A stretch of DNA of 64,000 nucleotides from positions 769,857 to 833,856 of the forward strand of contig NZ_FOUE01000002.1 in NCBI RefSeq assembly GCF_900114775.1, read 5' to 3'. Source of the DNA: Marinobacter zhejiangensis (GTDB lineage: Bacteria; Pseudomonadota; Gammaproteobacteria; Pseudomonadales; Oleiphilaceae). Under the pieces are notes generated by a model. That model had not been told where the DNA came from. It did not search any database and saw only the letters and a program-made list of their open reading frames with translations. Positions 15,221 to 24,072 of this stretch are shown here, piece by piece; position 1 is the first letter of the stretch; the number at the start of each line of letters is the position of its first letter. Position numbers and translations under genes: made by a program.

Positions 15221-16525
15221 GTGGGCGTCGCACAGAAAAAAGTCCCGTCACAAAATCTCGAAATCGGTATGTTTGTGTCCGACCTTGACCGGCCGTGGCA
15301 TCAAACGCCGTTTCCCATTCAGGGCTTCTACATTCGCCGTCAGGAAGATATTGAGGCGGTAGTGTCTCATTGTCGCTGGGTTATGGTGGATGTTGCCGAG
15401 ATTCGGGATCTCTCCGAGTTCCAATCCGATGCCCCGGCGGCCATATTCCGCCGCAGGCGCACGGCCTCATCCCAGCAAACCCTGGAACTGCCGCCTATCA
15501 GTCTCAAGAACCCTGTTCGCTACGAGGAAATTGTCAATTTCCGGAAGGAAGTGAAGGTTGGGGTGAAAGTCTTGCGTGACGTCGAACTGTCGTTCGAGCG
15601 TGTCATGAAGAGTGTGAAGGCTGGAGAGGCCGTTGACCTTAAAGCGCTCTCTGCGTCGGTTCAGAAGATGACCGACAGCGTGGTTCGGAATGCCGACGCG
15701 CTGCTGTGGCTCAGCCGGGTCAGGGAACACGATGATTATACTTACCAGCATGCGATGAATGTTGCCGTATGGGGGCTGGTTTGCGGCCGTCATATGGGGC
15801 TTGAACCTGGGTTGCTGAATCATTTGGCGCTGGGTTGTCTGCTGGCTCAGGTGGGTAAGGCCGAACTGCCGGTTGCGCTGGTTCGCAATGAGCACAGCCT
15901 GTCTGCTGAAGATTTCAAACTGCACCGGACTTACGTAGAGAAGGGTGTCGCGCTGCTTGAGGCTTCCGGGCTGTCCAGGGCGGTGATCAGCGTGGTACAG
16001 AATCACCGTGAACGGCATAACGGTACTGGGTTCCCTGCGGGTGTTCGCGGCGATCGGATTCCGTTGCTGGCGAAGATCGCCGGTCTCGTGGATTACTACG
16101 AAACGCTGATTGAACCCAGAGACGGCTGCATTCCGATGACGCCGGCACAGGCGGTCAGCCACCTGTACGATGTACGCAACATCGAGTTTCAGGAAGACCT
16201 GGTTGAGAAGTTTATCCAGTCTATCGGGGTTTACCCGGTTGGTACGCTGGTGGAGTTGTCCGATGGGCAGTGCGGCGTGGTGGTGTCTCACTCTTCGGCG
16301 CGGCGCCTGTTGCCCAAGGTCATGGTGATGACCGATCGGGAGAAAAGGCCACTGAAGTCTGCCAAGGTGGTCAATCTGGCCGATTACAATGCGGGTGCCG
16401 GTGAAAACCGCAGGCTCATTGTTGAAGGCTGCCTGCCCCATGGGGTGGAAGGGCTTAACCCCAGTTATTACGATGTGACCGGTGCGGAAGCCAAGTGGCG
16501 GCTGACCCGGTTGATCAGCCGCTAA
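15221..16525 (+). CDS. HD-GYP-domain protein with a degenerate active site (DUF3391 + HD-GYP)
   Basis: A protein of 434 residues. Residues about 1-130 match the DUF3391 domain that often precedes HD-GYP domains in this group. The HD-GYP fold follows: the first metal-binding His is kept (YQHAMNVA, about 177), but the HD pair that should stand in LLHDIGK is AQ (CLLAQVGKAELP, residues 209-210). The third motif reads NHRERHNGTGFP instead of HHERxDGxGYP. Catalysis of c-di-GMP breakdown is therefore unlikely, and it may act as a c-di-GMP or protein-binding regulator, as has been proposed for degenerate members in Pseudomonas. GTG start with AGGTAGGGGTGA upstream. Confidence 0.85.
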   Translation: MGVAQKKVPSQNLEIGMFVSDLDRPWHQTPFPIQGFYIRRQEDIEAVVSHCRWVMVDVAEIRDLSEFQSDAPAAIFRRRRTASSQQTLELPPISLKNPVRYEEIVNFRKEVKVGVKVLRDVELSFERVMKSVKAGEAVDLKALSASVQKMTDSVVRNADALLWLSRVREHDDYTYQHAMNVAVWGLVCGRHMGLEPGLLNHLALGCLLAQVGKAELPVALVRNEHSLSAEDFKLHRTYVEKGVALLEASGLSRAVISVVQNHRERHNGTGFPAGVRGDRIPLLAKIAGLVDYYETLIEPRDGCIPMTPAQAVSHLYDVRNIEFQEDLVEKFIQSIGVYPVGTLVELSDGQCGVVVSHSSARRLLPKVMVMTDREKRPLKSAKVVNLADYNAGAGENRRLIVEGCLPHGVEGLNPSYYDVTGAEAKWRLTRLISR

Positions 16526-16541
16526 TAGAGGAAGACAGCGA

Positions 16542-16568
16542 GCGGGTGGTTATTGGATAACCACCCGC
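16542..16568. terminator. Hairpin between convergent genes
   Basis: A perfect 12-base stem GCGGGTGGTTAT / ATAACCACCCGC with loop TGG. It includes the stop codon and last codons of the minus-strand lipoprotein gene and lies 16 bases after the HD-GYP stop. It probably serves both directions, although neither side has a T-run. Confidence 0.55.
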
Positions 16569-17671
16569 AGCTGCTTCTTGATCCAGCGATAGTTATCTTC
16601 CGGCCGGAAGTTGATCAAAAGGTCGGACTCGCCTCCTGATTCCCCGGCAATGAAGTACTCCACCGTCGCTGACTGCCAGTCGTACGAATGCACGACCACG
16701 TCATTGTCCCGCAGGCTTACGGCCTCCATTGCGGCTAGCGCAGGGGATGATCCGATCTGGCGAACCTGGGTGCGATGAATGCTTGTGTCGGTAGCCGGGT
16801 ACGAGGCCGTTTCGGAATCCAGGAAATAGCGATTGGCAAAAATCCGTGTGACTTCATCCAGCTCGCGGGTCAGGAACTCTTCAGCCCGGTTGATCGAAAA
16901 CTTGGCAAGGTCCCGTCGGGAGTTGCTAATGCGGTCGCGTTTGGAGATGAGGTCTTCCCGATACACAACATCGGGGTCAATCTCCTCCTCGTCGGCTGGC
17001 CGCTCTGGGGCTGCCTCAATTTCTTCCAGCGTTGGCGGATCTTCGCAGCGCTCGTCGTTTTCTTCATAGAAACAGATTTCCCACAGCAACGCATTCGCCG
17101 GGGACCGGTTCTCGCCGGTCTGGGCGAAGGCGATGGTGCCAACTGAAAAATCTATAGGCTGCTCAAGGTTGGGCAGGGCAGCGTTCAGCTGGTCGATCAC
17201 CCGTTGCCGTATTTCGATGCCTTCGTCGTCCTGAATGGTATCTCGCCAGTTGAGCGCCATCAGGAATCGGGTCATGTTGATCAGTGTCGGGTCCTGGAGC
17301 AGGAGTTGTTCGGTCAGCCGGTGATCCAGAAGCCCTTCGCTGTTGACGGGAGAGGTTTCCAGCCGGGTTCTCAGCTCGGCAAAGAACTCCAGTGGCGTGA
17401 CGAACTCACCCGCGGGAACGTCGGAAACCAGGGGCAAGTCACCCACGCTGAGTTGCAGCGTTTCGCCTTCGTAATAGTCGAAGCGACCACCGGCGCCGGT
17501 GACACCGGTGGTGCTTGCGGTCCGGTAGTTGAGGCCTTCGATGCCGCTGGGGAGTAGCTGACCCTTGAGGTGGTCGTTGCCGCCGGAGCCACCGTCATCC
17601 AGGCAGCCGGACAACAGCCCGGCAAGGAGGCAGGCAGCAAGTGGTTTCTTATAGAATAGGTACTGTTTCAT
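16550..17671 (-). CDS. Predicted lipoprotein of unknown function
   Basis: A protein of 373 residues with a clear lipoprotein signal (KKPLAACLLAGLLSGC, lipid-bearing Cys at 23) followed by a flexible Asp/Gly-rich linker (LDDGGSGGNDH). The mature part opens with a short beta-rich segment (GVTGAGGRFDYYEGETLQLS) that looks like the all-beta units seen in other marine proteobacterial surface lipoproteins. A long helical, acidic middle follows, with PTLEEIEAAPERPADEEEID. The start at 17671 fits the signal peptide; an earlier ATG at 17710 would precede it with 13 unlikely residues. Single gene, convergent with the HD-GYP gene. No function assigned. Confidence 0.65.
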   Translation of the reverse strand: MKQYLFYKKPLAACLLAGLLSGCLDDGGSGGNDHLKGQLLPSGIEGLNYRTASTTGVTGAGGRFDYYEGETLQLSVGDLPLVSDVPAGEFVTPLEFFAELRTRLETSPVNSEGLLDHRLTEQLLLQDPTLINMTRFLMALNWRDTIQDDEGIEIRQRVIDQLNAALPNLEQPIDFSVGTIAFAQTGENRSPANALLWEICFYEENDERCEDPPTLEEIEAAPERPADEEEIDPDVVYREDLISKRDRISNSRRDLAKFSINRAEEFLTRELDEVTRIFANRYFLDSETASYPATDTSIHRTQVRQIGSSPALAAMEAVSLRDNDVVVHSYDWQSATVEYFIAGESGGESDLLINFRPEDNYRWIKKQLRVVIQ

Positions 17672-17921
17672 AGCGAGATGACACTGGCCCGGCCATATAA
17701 TCGGCCACATTGTAAATTGTTGTAACCCGCATTATAGGGGGGGCGAAAAGCCGTTATCGGGATGCCGGTCGCAGTTTGACCCTTTTGCGCTGGCCATAAA
17801 AAGCCATGTCGGAAGACGCTCTGTTGATCCGGGGTGACTTGAAATTCATACGGTTCATCACAACTTACTGAGGCTGGGCGGGGGCTTTGTACCCGGTCAT
17901 TCATTCATGCCAGGACCTGCA

Positions 17922-18887
17922 ATGACTTACGCACTGGAAATTCAGGGGCTCACCAAGACCTACGGCAGTGGGTTTGAGGCCCTTAAAGGAATCGACCTGA
18001 ACGTCGCCAAGGGAGATTTCTTCGCTTTGCTGGGGCCCAATGGGGCCGGCAAATCGACGACCCTGGGGATCGTCAGCTCACTCGTGAATAAGTCGTCAGG
18101 CAAGGTCCGGGTGTTCGGTCACGACATCGACACCGACCTTTCTGCGGCAAAGCTGAACCTCGGGGTTGTTCCCCAGGAGTTCAACTTTAATCAGTTCGAA
18201 AAAGTATTCGATATTGTCACGACGCAGGCCGGCTACTATGGCATCCCGCTGCGCCGTGCCCGTGAGTCAGCGGAGAAGTACCTGCGGAAACTCGGGCTTT
18301 GGGACAAGCGGGACACTCCGGCACGGATGTTGTCTGGTGGCATGAAGCGGCGGTTGATGATTGCCCGGGCGCTGGTTCACGAACCCGGTCTGCTGATCCT
18401 GGATGAGCCCACGGCCGGTGTTGATATTGAGCTGCGTCGTTCGATGTGGGCATTCCTTGAGGAGATGAACCGCCAGGGCACCACGATCATCCTGACCACT
18501 CATTACCTGGAAGAAGCGGAAGCGTTGTGCCGCAACATTGCCATTATTGACCATGGCCGGATCCTCCGTCACACCAGCAAGCGGGATCTTTTGCAGCAGC
18601 TTCATCTGGAAACCTTCGTCCTTGATATCAGCGAACCCCTGGCATCGGCCCCGGAGTTGGAGGGCTTTTCCACAAGACTGAGTGGAGACGGTGAGCTGGA
18701 GGTTGATGTTGAAAAATCCCAAAGCCTCAACGAGGTGTTTGTTCAGCTGGAGGCCAAAGGTATCCGCGTACTCAGCATGAGAACCAAAGCCAACCGGCTT
18801 GAGGAACTGTTTATCCGCATGGTTGCAGAGAACAGCGAGCAGGCCAGCGAAGAAGGCAGCACGCAGAAAGGGGAGGCACGCCAGTGA
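17922..18887 (+). CDS. yadG: ABC exporter ATP-binding protein (YadG-like)
   Basis: A protein of 321 residues. The Walker A motif is GPNGAGKST, the signature LSGGMKRRL, the Walker B motif LLILDEPTAGVD, and the switch His is in ILTTHYLEEAE. The C-terminal extension of about 90 residues is typical of the DrrA/YadG class. It pairs with the membrane protein encoded next, whose GTG start overlaps this stop by four bases. The start at 17922 has AGGA upstream. YadGH-type systems are predicted exporters and the substrate is unknown. Confidence 0.88.
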   Translation: MTYALEIQGLTKTYGSGFEALKGIDLNVAKGDFFALLGPNGAGKSTTLGIVSSLVNKSSGKVRVFGHDIDTDLSAAKLNLGVVPQEFNFNQFEKVFDIVTTQAGYYGIPLRRARESAEKYLRKLGLWDKRDTPARMLSGGMKRRLMIARALVHEPGLLILDEPTAGVDIELRRSMWAFLEEMNRQGTTIILTTHYLEEAEALCRNIAIIDHGRILRHTSKRDLLQQLHLETFVLDISEPLASAPELEGFSTRLSGDGELEVDVEKSQSLNEVFVQLEAKGIRVLSMRTKANRLEELFIRMVAENSEQASEEGSTQKGEARQ

Positions 18888-19657
18888 CAGCAAGCGCCAT
18901 CTGGACCGCCTACCTGACCATTGTTATCCGTGAAGTGCGGCGATTTACCCGTATCTGGGCGCAGACCCTGTTGCCCCCGGCGATGACGATGACGCTGTAC
19001 TTCATTATTTTTGGCAACCTGATTGGTTCCCGCATTGGGGAGATGGGCGGCTTCGACTACATGTCCTATATCGTGCCCGGGTTGATCATGATGTCGGTGA
19101 TCACCAATTCCTACGCCAATGTTGTCTCGTCGTTCTTCTCCATGAAGTTCCAGCGCAGCATTGAGGAGTTGCTTGTGTCCCCGGTCCCCAACTGGGTGAT
19201 ACTGGCCGGCTACGTGTCTGGGGGCATGGTGCGGGGGCTTGGCACGGGTGTTATCGTAACCCTGGTGTCGCTGGCGTTCACCAGTCTGCAGATTCACCAC
19301 TTGGGGGTTATGGTCGTGACGTTGTTGCTGACCTCTGCGCTGTTCGCCCTGGGGGGCTTTATCAACGCCATGCTGGCCACCAAGTTTGATGATATTTCCA
19401 TTGTACCCACGTTCGTACTGACGCCACTGACCTACCTGGGGGGCGTGTTCTACTCGATACAGCTGTTGCCGGAGTTCTGGCAGGGCGTGTCCATGGTGAA
19501 CCCGATCCTGTATATGGTGAATGCCTTCCGCTATGGCATTCTCGGGGTGTCGGACGTCAATGTGGGTGTGGCCTTGTCCATGGTAACGATGTTTATCGTA
19601 CTGCTGGCAGTCGTCGCGCTGACCATGCTGAAGCGCGGTAAAGGTATCCGCCATTGA
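18884..19657 (+). CDS. yadH: ABC exporter membrane protein (YadH-like)
   Basis: A protein of 257 residues with six hydrophobic segments, an ABC-2 type permease. The signature region is FSMKFQRSIEELLVSPVPNW, followed by the late motif TYLGGVFYSIQLLPEFWQ. It forms the membrane half of the exporter with the ATPase gene that overlaps it (GTGA junction at 18884-18887), which implies translational coupling. GGGGAGG lies seven bases before the GTG. Confidence 0.88.
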   Translation: MTASAIWTAYLTIVIREVRRFTRIWAQTLLPPAMTMTLYFIIFGNLIGSRIGEMGGFDYMSYIVPGLIMMSVITNSYANVVSSFFSMKFQRSIEELLVSPVPNWVILAGYVSGGMVRGLGTGVIVTLVSLAFTSLQIHHLGVMVVTLLLTSALFALGGFINAMLATKFDDISIVPTFVLTPLTYLGGVFYSIQLLPEFWQGVSMVNPILYMVNAFRYGILGVSDVNVGVALSMVTMFIVLLAVVALTMLKRGKGIRH

Positions 19658-19703
19658 TGTTGAACGGCGCCGGGCGTCGATTCATTGAAGTTGAGGATTG
19701 ATC

Positions 19704-20522
19704 ATGGGTTTGCATAACGCCCCGCTGGGAAAAAGTAGCGAATACCCAGAGAGCTACAGTCCGGATCTGCTGTTTCCAGTAGTCCGTGACGACAACCGTC
19801 GCCGGATCGGGCTTTCAGATGGCCGCTGGCCGTGGTTTGGCGAGGATCTCTGGCAGGCTTGGGAAGTGTCCTGGTTGCGGCCTTCTGGTGTACCTGCAGT
19901 GGCCTGGGTGGAGTTTCGTGTCCCTGCGGCGTCACCGGCATTGATTGAGTCCAAGTCCTGGAAGCTGTACCTGAACTCCCTGAATCAGGCGACGTTCTCC
20001 TCGGCTGAGCAGATGCTGTCGGTGGTTGAGAAGGATCTGTCCAGCGCCTGTGGGGCGGCTGTAAAGGCCCGCCTCCACAGTGTGGATGACAGTGGTGATG
20101 CGATCGGGCGCCCGGAAGGGTTCATACTGATTGACGATGAGCCAGTGGATTCGGTCAGCTACGAGTACGACCCATCGAGCCTGACGACGGAAGGGCCGGT
20201 GGTGACGGAAAAGCTGTGTTCCCATTTGCTCAAGAGCAACTGCCCGGTCACCGGTCAGCCTGACTGGGGAACCCTGACCGTCGAGTACACCGGGCCAGCT
20301 ATCTCAAAGGCGGGCTTGCTGAAATACGTGGTGGGTTTCCGGCAGAAGCAGGATTTTCATGAGCACTGTGTTGAAACGGTGTTTACCGACATTATGGCTC
20401 ACTGCAAGCCGGAGTCGCTGACCGTGTGCGCGCGCTATACGCGGAGGGGTGGTCTTGATATCAATCCCTGGCGCAGTACCGAGCCTGGCGCAGCGCCGTC
20501 ACTTCGTCTGGTGCGCCAGTAA
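19704..20522 (+). CDS. queF: NADPH-dependent 7-cyano-7-deazaguanine reductase QueF
   Basis: A protein of 272 residues, the long (type II, two-domain) QueF form. It reduces preQ0 to preQ1 in queuosine biosynthesis. The substrate-binding segment ESKSWKLYLNSLNQATF is in the N-terminal half, and the nucleophilic Cys is in KSNCPVTGQPDWG. The ATG at 19704 has GAGG upstream. Later queuosine genes (queA, tgt) lie 15 kb away in the same window. Convergent with the nucleotide cyclase gene. Confidence 0.93.
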   Translation: MGLHNAPLGKSSEYPESYSPDLLFPVVRDDNRRRIGLSDGRWPWFGEDLWQAWEVSWLRPSGVPAVAWVEFRVPAASPALIESKSWKLYLNSLNQATFSSAEQMLSVVEKDLSSACGAAVKARLHSVDDSGDAIGRPEGFILIDDEPVDSVSYEYDPSSLTTEGPVVTEKLCSHLLKSNCPVTGQPDWGTLTVEYTGPAISKAGLLKYVVGFRQKQDFHEHCVETVFTDIMAHCKPESLTVCARYTRRGGLDINPWRSTEPGAAPSLRLVRQ

Positions 20523-20542
20523 CCTGGTGGCAGGGGGAGGAG

Positions 20543-21952
20543 TTAAACCTCTTCCTGTCTTAGTCTGTCTGCTGCATCTTCAAGGGCGGCCAGAATGCAG
20601 GTCCGCTCTTTTTCGGTGATCTTGTCGGAATCCAGATACATGGCAAACCCGCTGTGCTCATGTTCCATGAAGCTGCGGTTGGGGCCCATGTCGCGACGGA
20701 AGTCGACCACTTCATAGATGGGGACGGGGCGGCCAAACCCTTTCACTGTAATTTCGCCCTTGTCCCGGCACATGATCTTGTCTTTGATCAGCGAGAAGGT
20801 TTCGTAGGACACCAGGATTTCACCGGGTTCTGCCAGGGACTCAAGGCGGCTGGCGAGGTTAACTTCCTTGCCGATAATGGTGTAGTCCATTCGGTTTTCG
20901 GCGCCGAAGTTTCCGACGGTGGTGTAGCCGGTGCTGATCCCCATGCGTATTTCCAGCGGTGTCTTGATCCCCTGGCTACGCCACTTCTGGCGCATGATCT
21001 TCATATGCTTGCGCATTTCGACCGCCATGGATACACAGGCAAAGGCATCCTCCCTCGATCCCCTGCTGGTGGGGTCACCAAAGAACACCATGATGGAGTC
21101 GCCAACGAACTTGTCGATGGTGCCGCCGTATTTCAGGGCCACTTCTGACATTTCGTTGAAGTAGTGGTTCAGCAGTTCCGTCAGGGCTTCCGGTTCCATT
21201 TCCTCAGACAGCTCGGTAAACCCTTTGATGTCTGAAAAGAAAATCGACAACTTTTTGCGCTGAGTCTCCAGCCGCACATCCCGCTCGCCGGTAAAAATAG
21301 ACTGCCAAACCTGGGGTGACAGGTACTTGGAGAGTTTGTGGGACAGGGCGATGGATTGCTCTCGTTGGTTTTGAATCTGGGTCTTGGCCTGCATCAGGGA
21401 GCGGGCCTGCTGGTGGGCATAGTAGGCGGTGACGCAAATGTAGACACCGGCAGCCGCCACCGAAACAACGCTGGTGAGGAGAGGGGACTGAAACGAATCC
21501 GCAGTGCCCAGGGTGGCAACAGAAATGATGGCGGTGGTGGTCATCAGCACCGTGCCGGCCAGCCAGAGCCGTATGCCGCCCACAATCAGGCAGCTGAACA
21601 TGGCGGTGATAATGACCGCCACTGACGGAATCGCCACCAGCCCAAGAAGGCCAATGAGGCCGCCTGCAAAGGCGCAGTCCATCGCCAGCATTTTCTGGCG
21701 AATGCGCGGCGATTTGCGGAGTATCGTTCGTCGGCTGAGGTAATGGATGATGTGGGGCCAGATCACGAAGCCGGCAAGCAGCCAGTACATGTAATTGGGC
21801 ACAACGGACTGGTACAGGCAGGTTGCTACGATGGCCGCTGTTGCCGTGTAAGCCAAAACACGGCCGTTATAGTCCGGCATAGGGGGAACCGCCACAGGTT
21901 TGCTGCTGTCGAGGGTCAGCGATTTGGCGACCTTTAAGGGAGCATTCATCAT
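20543..21952 (-). CDS. Membrane-bound class III nucleotide cyclase with MASE2 sensor
   Basis: A protein of 469 residues. The first 200 hold about six membrane segments and match the MASE2 sensor domain. A short helical linker leads to a class III catalytic domain (about 235-430). Both metal-binding Asp residues are present (IFFSDIKGFTELSE and KFVGDSIMVFFGDP), as are the substrate-side Lys (RKKLSIFF) and the Asp of NRMDYTIIG and the transition-state Asn/Arg in GKEVNLASRLE. The architecture is that of Pseudomonas aeruginosa CyaB, an adenylate cyclase, so cAMP is the likely product. The start codon follows the stop of the DUF962 gene by one base, so the two are co-translated. Confidence 0.85.
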   Translation of the reverse strand: MMNAPLKVAKSLTLDSSKPVAVPPMPDYNGRVLAYTATAAIVATCLYQSVVPNYMYWLLAGFVIWPHIIHYLSRRTILRKSPRIRQKMLAMDCAFAGGLIGLLGLVAIPSVAVIITAMFSCLIVGGIRLWLAGTVLMTTTAIISVATLGTADSFQSPLLTSVVSVAAAGVYICVTAYYAHQQARSLMQAKTQIQNQREQSIALSHKLSKYLSPQVWQSIFTGERDVRLETQRKKLSIFFSDIKGFTELSEEMEPEALTELLNHYFNEMSEVALKYGGTIDKFVGDSIMVFFGDPTSRGSREDAFACVSMAVEMRKHMKIMRQKWRSQGIKTPLEIRMGISTGYTTVGNFGAENRMDYTIIGKEVNLASRLESLAEPGEILVSYETFSLIKDKIMCRDKGEITVKGFGRPVPIYEVVDFRRDMGPNRSFMEHEHSGFAMYLDSDKITEKERTCILAALEDAADRLRQEEV

Positions 21953-21953
21953 T

Positions 21954-22265
21954 TCAGAACCGGATTCGGCCGATCAGCATGTCTTTTAACATGACCCAAT
22001 CACCCATCAGGCTATAGAAGGGATACTGGAATGTCGCAGGACGATTTTTCTCGAACTTGAAATGCCCCAGCCACGCAAATCCGTAGCCGATGACGGGAAG
22101 TAACCAGAGAAGGGCCAGGCGACCCGAGAACAGTGCATACCCACCAACCAAAAGCACCAACACGCTGCCGAGGTAATGAAGCCGACGGCAGGTAACGTCA
22201 CTGTGCTCCTCCAGATAGAACGGATAGAACTCGCCGAAACTGTTGAAGGTCTTGGTGTCACTCAT
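21954..22265 (-). CDS. DUF962 / Mpo1-like membrane protein
   Basis: A protein of 103 residues with two hydrophobic hairpins (LGSVLVLLVGGYALF and LALLWLLPVIGYGFAWLGHF). The spaced histidines in YLEEHSDVTCRRLHYLG and WLGHFKFEKNRPATF are the conserved features of the DUF962 family. The yeast member Mpo1 is a dioxygenase of 2-hydroxy fatty acids; the bacterial role is not established. One base separates its stop from the cyclase start, suggesting one transcript. Confidence 0.8.
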   Translation of the reverse strand: MSDTKTFNSFGEFYPFYLEEHSDVTCRRLHYLGSVLVLLVGGYALFSGRLALLWLLPVIGYGFAWLGHFKFEKNRPATFQYPFYSLMGDWVMLKDMLIGRIRF

Positions 22266-22424
22266 GCACGCGCTACCCGTGTTATCAGTTTTTTAGAGGT
22301 AGACTATTCTACCGGTAAAGACTAGCAGCATTGCCTGCACTTAACAATTCTGGCAAGTTTGTTGTCCGGCAATTCGGGCCAGATGACACTGGCACCTAAA
22401 TCGATCTTCCAGGACCCTTAATCT

Positions 22425-22979
22425 ATGACCGATCTTATTCGCGCCATCCTGAATCGTTCCTCAGAACCCAGGTTGGAGGCACCGGCCCCGGAAGGGGAGA
22501 CTCTTGATCGTATCCTGCAGTGTGCTGCCATGGCCCCGGATCATGCTTTGCTGAGACCGTGGCGTTATCTGGTGATTGAGGGCGAGGGGCTTGACCGTTT
22601 GGGTGGCGTGTTTGCACAAACCGGGGAAACGGATGCAGAGCGGGAAAAATTCCGGAAAATGCCCCACCGGGCACCGATGGTTATTGTCGCTATTACATCG
22701 TTCAAACCACACCCCAAGGTGCCGGACATTGAGCAGTCGATGTCCACTGCGGCTGGTGTGGGGTATATGCTGTTGGCGCTAGAGTCGGCGGGTTTTGGCG
22801 GTATGTGGCGAACCGGTGCCATGGCCTATGCGCCCCAGGTGCATGCCGGACTTGGCCTGTCAGACGATGAAGCCATCGCCGGCTTCCTGTATGTCGGTAG
22901 CGTCAGCAATCCCAAGCCGCATGTGCCTCGCCCTGAAGTCGGTCACTTCGTCCAACGCTGGCCGTCGCAGGCTGACTGA
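22425..22979 (+). CDS. Nitroreductase family protein (YdjA-like)
   Basis: A protein of 184 residues, a small FMN-binding nitroreductase of the YdjA type. It carries the N-terminal FMN-phosphate segment (AILNRSSEPR), the motif AAMAPDHALLRPWRYLVI and the late segment ALESAGFGGMWRTG. Such proteins use NAD(P)H to reduce nitro compounds or quinones; the natural substrate is unknown. Stands alone, 140 bases before the flagellar sigma-54 promoter. Confidence 0.83.
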   Translation: MTDLIRAILNRSSEPRLEAPAPEGETLDRILQCAAMAPDHALLRPWRYLVIEGEGLDRLGGVFAQTGETDAEREKFRKMPHRAPMVIVAITSFKPHPKVPDIEQSMSTAAGVGYMLLALESAGFGGMWRTGAMAYAPQVHAGLGLSDDEAIAGFLYVGSVSNPKPHVPRPEVGHFVQRWPSQAD

Positions 22980-23116
22980 CCTCCACCGTTGTTTTGCGGC
23001 AGGAGGAACGCTCTTGCCGCTTATCCCTTCCCATTGCCGCCTTTCTTCCTCCGGAACCCACCTTGTTACACCCTGAACTGCCTGCCTGGCCCAGTATTAG
23101 CGGCTTTTAAGGTAAC

Positions 23117-23132
23117 TGGCATCACTCTTGCT
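23117..23132 (+). promoter_or_regulatory. Sigma-54 promoter of flgBCDE
   Basis: TGGCATCACTCTTGCT matches the -24/-12 consensus TGGCAy-N5-TTGCw at every key position. It lies 54 bases before flgB. Polar flagellar rod and hook genes in Pseudomonas relatives are transcribed by RpoN with FleQ/FleR. Confidence 0.85.
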
Positions 23133-23185
23133 GTAGACCTGGAAACAGCGCCCTGGCGGCGCACGGATCGGTTTCCGGAGGTGGT

Positions 23186-23581
23186 ATGGCAATTAACTTC
23201 AGCAACGCATTAGGCATTCATGAGCAGGCCCTGCACGCCAGGGTGAAGCGTGCCGAAGTGCTGGCCAACAACCTGGCGAACGCCGATACCCCCGGTTACA
23301 AGGCTCGGGATGTGGATTTCCAGGCCATGATGGCCAGGGCCCAGGGTGAGATGCAGGGTGTACAGATGGCCCGGACTCACCAGGGCCATATGGATACCTC
23401 CGGCGGTGTTGAGGGTGACCTGATGTACCGCAACCCGGATCAGCCGTCCATTGATGGCAACACCGTAGACAGTCAGCAGGAGCAGGCCCGGTTCATGCGT
23501 AATGCCATGGACTATCAGGCCAGTTTCCAGTTCCTGAACAGCAAATTTACCGGTCTCACCAAAGCCATCAAGGGTGAGTAA
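23186..23581 (+). CDS. flgB: Flagellar proximal rod protein FlgB
   Basis: A protein of 131 residues that forms the proximal rod of the flagellar basal body, exported by the flagellar type III apparatus. The N-terminal flagellar rod motif LANNLANADTPGYKARDVDF is clear and the C-terminal helix (MDYQASFQFLNSKFTGL) is typical. GGAGG lies five bases before the ATG. First gene of the cluster that continues to flgL, all on the plus strand, behind a sigma-54 promoter. Confidence 0.96.
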   Translation: MAINFSNALGIHEQALHARVKRAEVLANNLANADTPGYKARDVDFQAMMARAQGEMQGVQMARTHQGHMDTSGGVEGDLMYRNPDQPSIDGNTVDSQQEQARFMRNAMDYQASFQFLNSKFTGLTKAIKGE

Positions 23582-23615
23582 GCCGGAAGTGGCAGATTGA
23601 AGCAGGAGAGAAGTG

Positions 23616-24053
23616 ATGTCCTTGGGAAGCATTTTTGATATTGCCGGTTCCGGAATGAACGCCCAGTCGCTGAGGTTGAATACCACCGCCTCCAACATTG
23701 CGAATGCGGAGACCGCCAGTTCCAGTGTTGAGACCACCTATCGGGCCCGCAAGCCGGTGTTTGCGGCCATCCAGCAGGAAATGCTGGCGGCGCAGGGTTT
23801 TGGTGGGGCCAGCGGTCCCGGTGCCGGTGTCCGGGTCGAGGGGGTTGTTGAGAGTGAGGCGGAGTTGCAGATGCGCTACGAGCCTAATCACCCGGCCGCC
23901 AACGAAGATGGCTATGTGTTCTATCCCAACGTCAATGTGGTTGAGGAAATGGCCGACATGATGTCGTCGTCCCGCAGCTTTCAGATGAATATCGATGTGA
24001 TGAACACCGCCAAGTCCATGATGCAGCGCATCCTGACCCTGGGCCAGCAGTAA
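23616..24053 (+). CDS. flgC: Flagellar proximal rod protein FlgC
   Basis: A protein of 145 residues and the second proximal rod subunit. It has the rod motif (LNTTASNIANAETASSS), the family's central MRYEPNHPAANEDGYVFYPN, and the C-terminal polymerisation helix SRSFQMNIDVMNTAKSM. The ATG at 23616 has AGGAG seven bases upstream; the GTG immediately before it (23613) is too close to that site. Thirty-four bases after flgB. Confidence 0.95.
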   Translation: MSLGSIFDIAGSGMNAQSLRLNTTASNIANAETASSSVETTYRARKPVFAAIQQEMLAAQGFGGASGPGAGVRVEGVVESEAELQMRYEPNHPAANEDGYVFYPNVNVVEEMADMMSSSRSFQMNIDVMNTAKSMMQRILTLGQQ

Positions 24054-24072
24054 CCGATCGAGGAACCTGAAC

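Noticed and set aside
18743..19654. Minus-strand open frame of 303 codons
   Set aside because: Antisense to the YadG/YadH genes; His/Gln-rich low-complexity product.
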